Source of the DNA: Alphaproteobacteria bacterium
Lineage (GTDB): Bacteria > Pseudomonadota > Alphaproteobacteria > Bin95
Length of the DNA stretch: 64,000 nt
NCBI GenBank assembly: GCA_020638555.1
Contig: JACKII010000003.1
Location: forward strand, 372,001-436,000
Direction: 5' to 3'
Below are positions 62,955-64,000 of this stretch, one piece after another (positions within the stretch are counted from its first letter, which is position 1; the number at the start of each line of letters is the position of its first letter). A model generated the notes under the pieces. It was given only the letters and a program-made list of their open reading frames with translations, was not told where the DNA came from and did not search any database. The position numbers and the translations under genes are program-made.

Positions 62955-63860
62955 CTACTGGAACGCCGCAAACACCTCTTCGGCCGCCTTGAGCTGGTTG
63001 CCGGCGGCGCTCGACGGCACGATGATCGGCGTCTTCACGCCGGTGTCGTACCAGGCCTCGACCTGCTCGCGCACTTGGGCGGCCGTGCCGAACATGGTGG
63101 TGTCGGCCAGCCAGCGGTCGGTCAGGAAGTGCGGGATCTTGTCGAGTTCGCCGTCGGCAATCGCCTTCTCGACCCCGGCCATCTCCTCCTCATAGCCGAC
63201 CGACTTCCAGTAATTGCGGTAGTTCGGCAACTGCGCATAGCGCCAGAGCGTCTTGCGGTGCACCGCCTTCGCCGCCTCGACGTCGTCGCTGATGCAGGTG
63301 GGCGTCATGCAGCCGATATACCAGTTGGGGTCGGTGCGACAGGCCTCCGGCAGGTGGGCGATGGACTGGGCCGCGGCCGACCGGGCCGCGTTGGCGAACA
63401 CCATGCCGTCGGCGATCTCGCCGGCCAGCTGGATCATTTTCGGGCGCATGGCCGCCATCACCACCGGCGCCAGCTCGCCATACCCTTCGGTCGCCTTGTA
63501 GCGGGTGACGAAGTCGCGCATGTCGCCCAGCGGCTTGCCCGGCACCACGCCCATGCGTTGCAGGCTCGGCCCGTGGCTGATGCCGATGCCGAGGGTGAAG
63601 CGGCCGCCGGACATTTCGTGCATGAAGGCGGCGCTCATGGCGAAGTCGTCCACCGTGCGCGAATAGATCGGCGCGATGGAGATGCCGAACGGCATGCTCT
63701 TGGTCGTGACCGACAGCGCCTCGCAAAACGCCATGCCGCCAAGGGTGGAGGGGGTGTAGAGGCCGGCATAGCCGCGCCGTTCGATTTCCTGCGCCATTTC
63801 CAGCACCTGGGCGCGGCGGCGCGGCACGGCGGTCATGGCAAGGGCGGGGAGTTTGGCCAT
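62955..63860 (-). CDS. LLM-class flavin-dependent oxidoreductase
   Basis: This 301-residue TIM-barrel protein has the luciferase-like pattern: ALAMTAVPRRRAQVLEMAQEIERRGYAGLY near the start, GGRFTLGIGISHGPSLQRMGV and PVVMAAMRPKMIQLAGEIADGMVFAN, of which GGRFTLGIGISHGPS and AGEIADGMVFAN are clearest. Members use FMN or F420 and oxidise or reduce varied substrates; the exact one is unknown. It converges with the AtuA-DUF4387 pair. The ATG at 63860 fits the family's normal start. Confidence 0.87.
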   Translation of the reverse strand: MAKLPALAMTAVPRRRAQVLEMAQEIERRGYAGLYTPSTLGGMAFCEALSVTTKSMPFGISIAPIYSRTVDDFAMSAAFMHEMSGGRFTLGIGISHGPSLQRMGVVPGKPLGDMRDFVTRYKATEGYGELAPVVMAAMRPKMIQLAGEIADGMVFANAARSAAAQSIAHLPEACRTDPNWYIGCMTPTCISDDVEAAKAVHRKTLWRYAQLPNYRNYWKSVGYEEEMAGVEKAIADGELDKIPHFLTDRWLADTTMFGTAAQVREQVEAWYDTGVKTPIIVPSSAAGNQLKAAEEVFAAFQ

Positions 63861-63954
63861 CGGGCGATTTCCTTCGCTTGGAGTTCGGTCAACAATCGGG
63901 CCGGCATCGTAGCCGCCCGCCTCCAGCGACGTAAGAGGCGATTGCGGCCGCCCG

Positions 63955-64000
63955 CTAGGCGGCGTGGCTCCGTCCGGGCGCGGGGCAATCGTCGTCGTGC
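63955..64000 (-). CDS. Possible 3' end of a minus-strand gene cut by the right edge
   Basis: A frame from the right edge ends in TAG at 63955-63957 after 14 codons (HDDDCPAPGRSHAA). The fragment is too short to assign. It would be upstream of, and in the same direction as, the LLM flavoprotein gene. Confidence 0.25.
   Translation of the reverse strand, partial: HDDDCPAPGRSHAA

Overview
The window looks like chromosomal DNA of a GC-rich alphaproteobacterium, probably of the Rhodospirillales type. The evidence is a class I lysyl-tRNA synthetase (lysK), a TrcR/DUF1013 cell-cycle regulator, a dnaN-recF-gyrB block without dnaA, PhaB, TRAP transport and a nitrogen-type urea operon. I see no tRNA, rRNA, CRISPR array, prophage or complete insertion sequence. 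Most genes use GC-rich third positions. The exceptions are a poorly coding gap at 6118-6886 and the AT-richer spacers around 11.8-12.1 kb and 34.3-34.9 kb.

Layout. 1-6.1 kb: TRAP carboxylate transporter genes (dctQ partial, dctP), a Baeyer-Villiger-type flavoprotein, a small ABM-domain protein, a GMC oxidoreductase and a 66-residue zinc-ribbon protein. 6.9-13.2 kb: a secreted subtilase with P-domain and RTX repeats containing a 660-bp internal duplication, a SpmA/SpmB-like membrane protein and an unrecognised 346-residue protein. 13.3-26.4 kb: a rhodanese, then one urea operon, urtABCDE-ureDA-orf-ureBCEFG, behind an excellent sigma-54 promoter; it is studded with palindromic repeats, two of them inserted in frame inside ureD and ureF. 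26.4-29 kb: exbB-exbD-exbD-tonB (minus strand). 29-33.5 kb: phaB, an HCCA-isomerase-like protein, an iron-type binding protein with a Fur-like operator, and two paralogous SDR genes.

33.6-36.5 kb: three related PEP-CTERM surface proteins, two of them divergent behind near-identical sigma-54 promoters. 36.7-43.5 kb: TauD-like dioxygenase, TrcR, quinone oxidoreductase, pgeF, midA, lgt, a probable small RNA and a thioesterase. 43.5-54.5 kb: gyrB, recF, dnaN, a TerB-like protein, a DinG-type helicase, a sulfotransferase and lysK. 54.6-60.9 kb: motB, flgE, flgK, flgL and flgI. 61-64 kb: an AtuA/DUF4387 pair and an LLM-class flavoprotein.

How the genes work together. The urea operon imports urea at low concentration and hydrolyses it to ammonia; its sigma-54 promoter fits NtrC control under nitrogen limitation. 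The ExbB/ExbD/TonB set and the Fur-like box point to metal uptake. The most distinctive parts are the sigma-54-linked PEP-CTERM family, the coding-region palindromic insertions in the urease genes, and an unannotated terminator-ended small RNA between lgt and the thioesterase gene.
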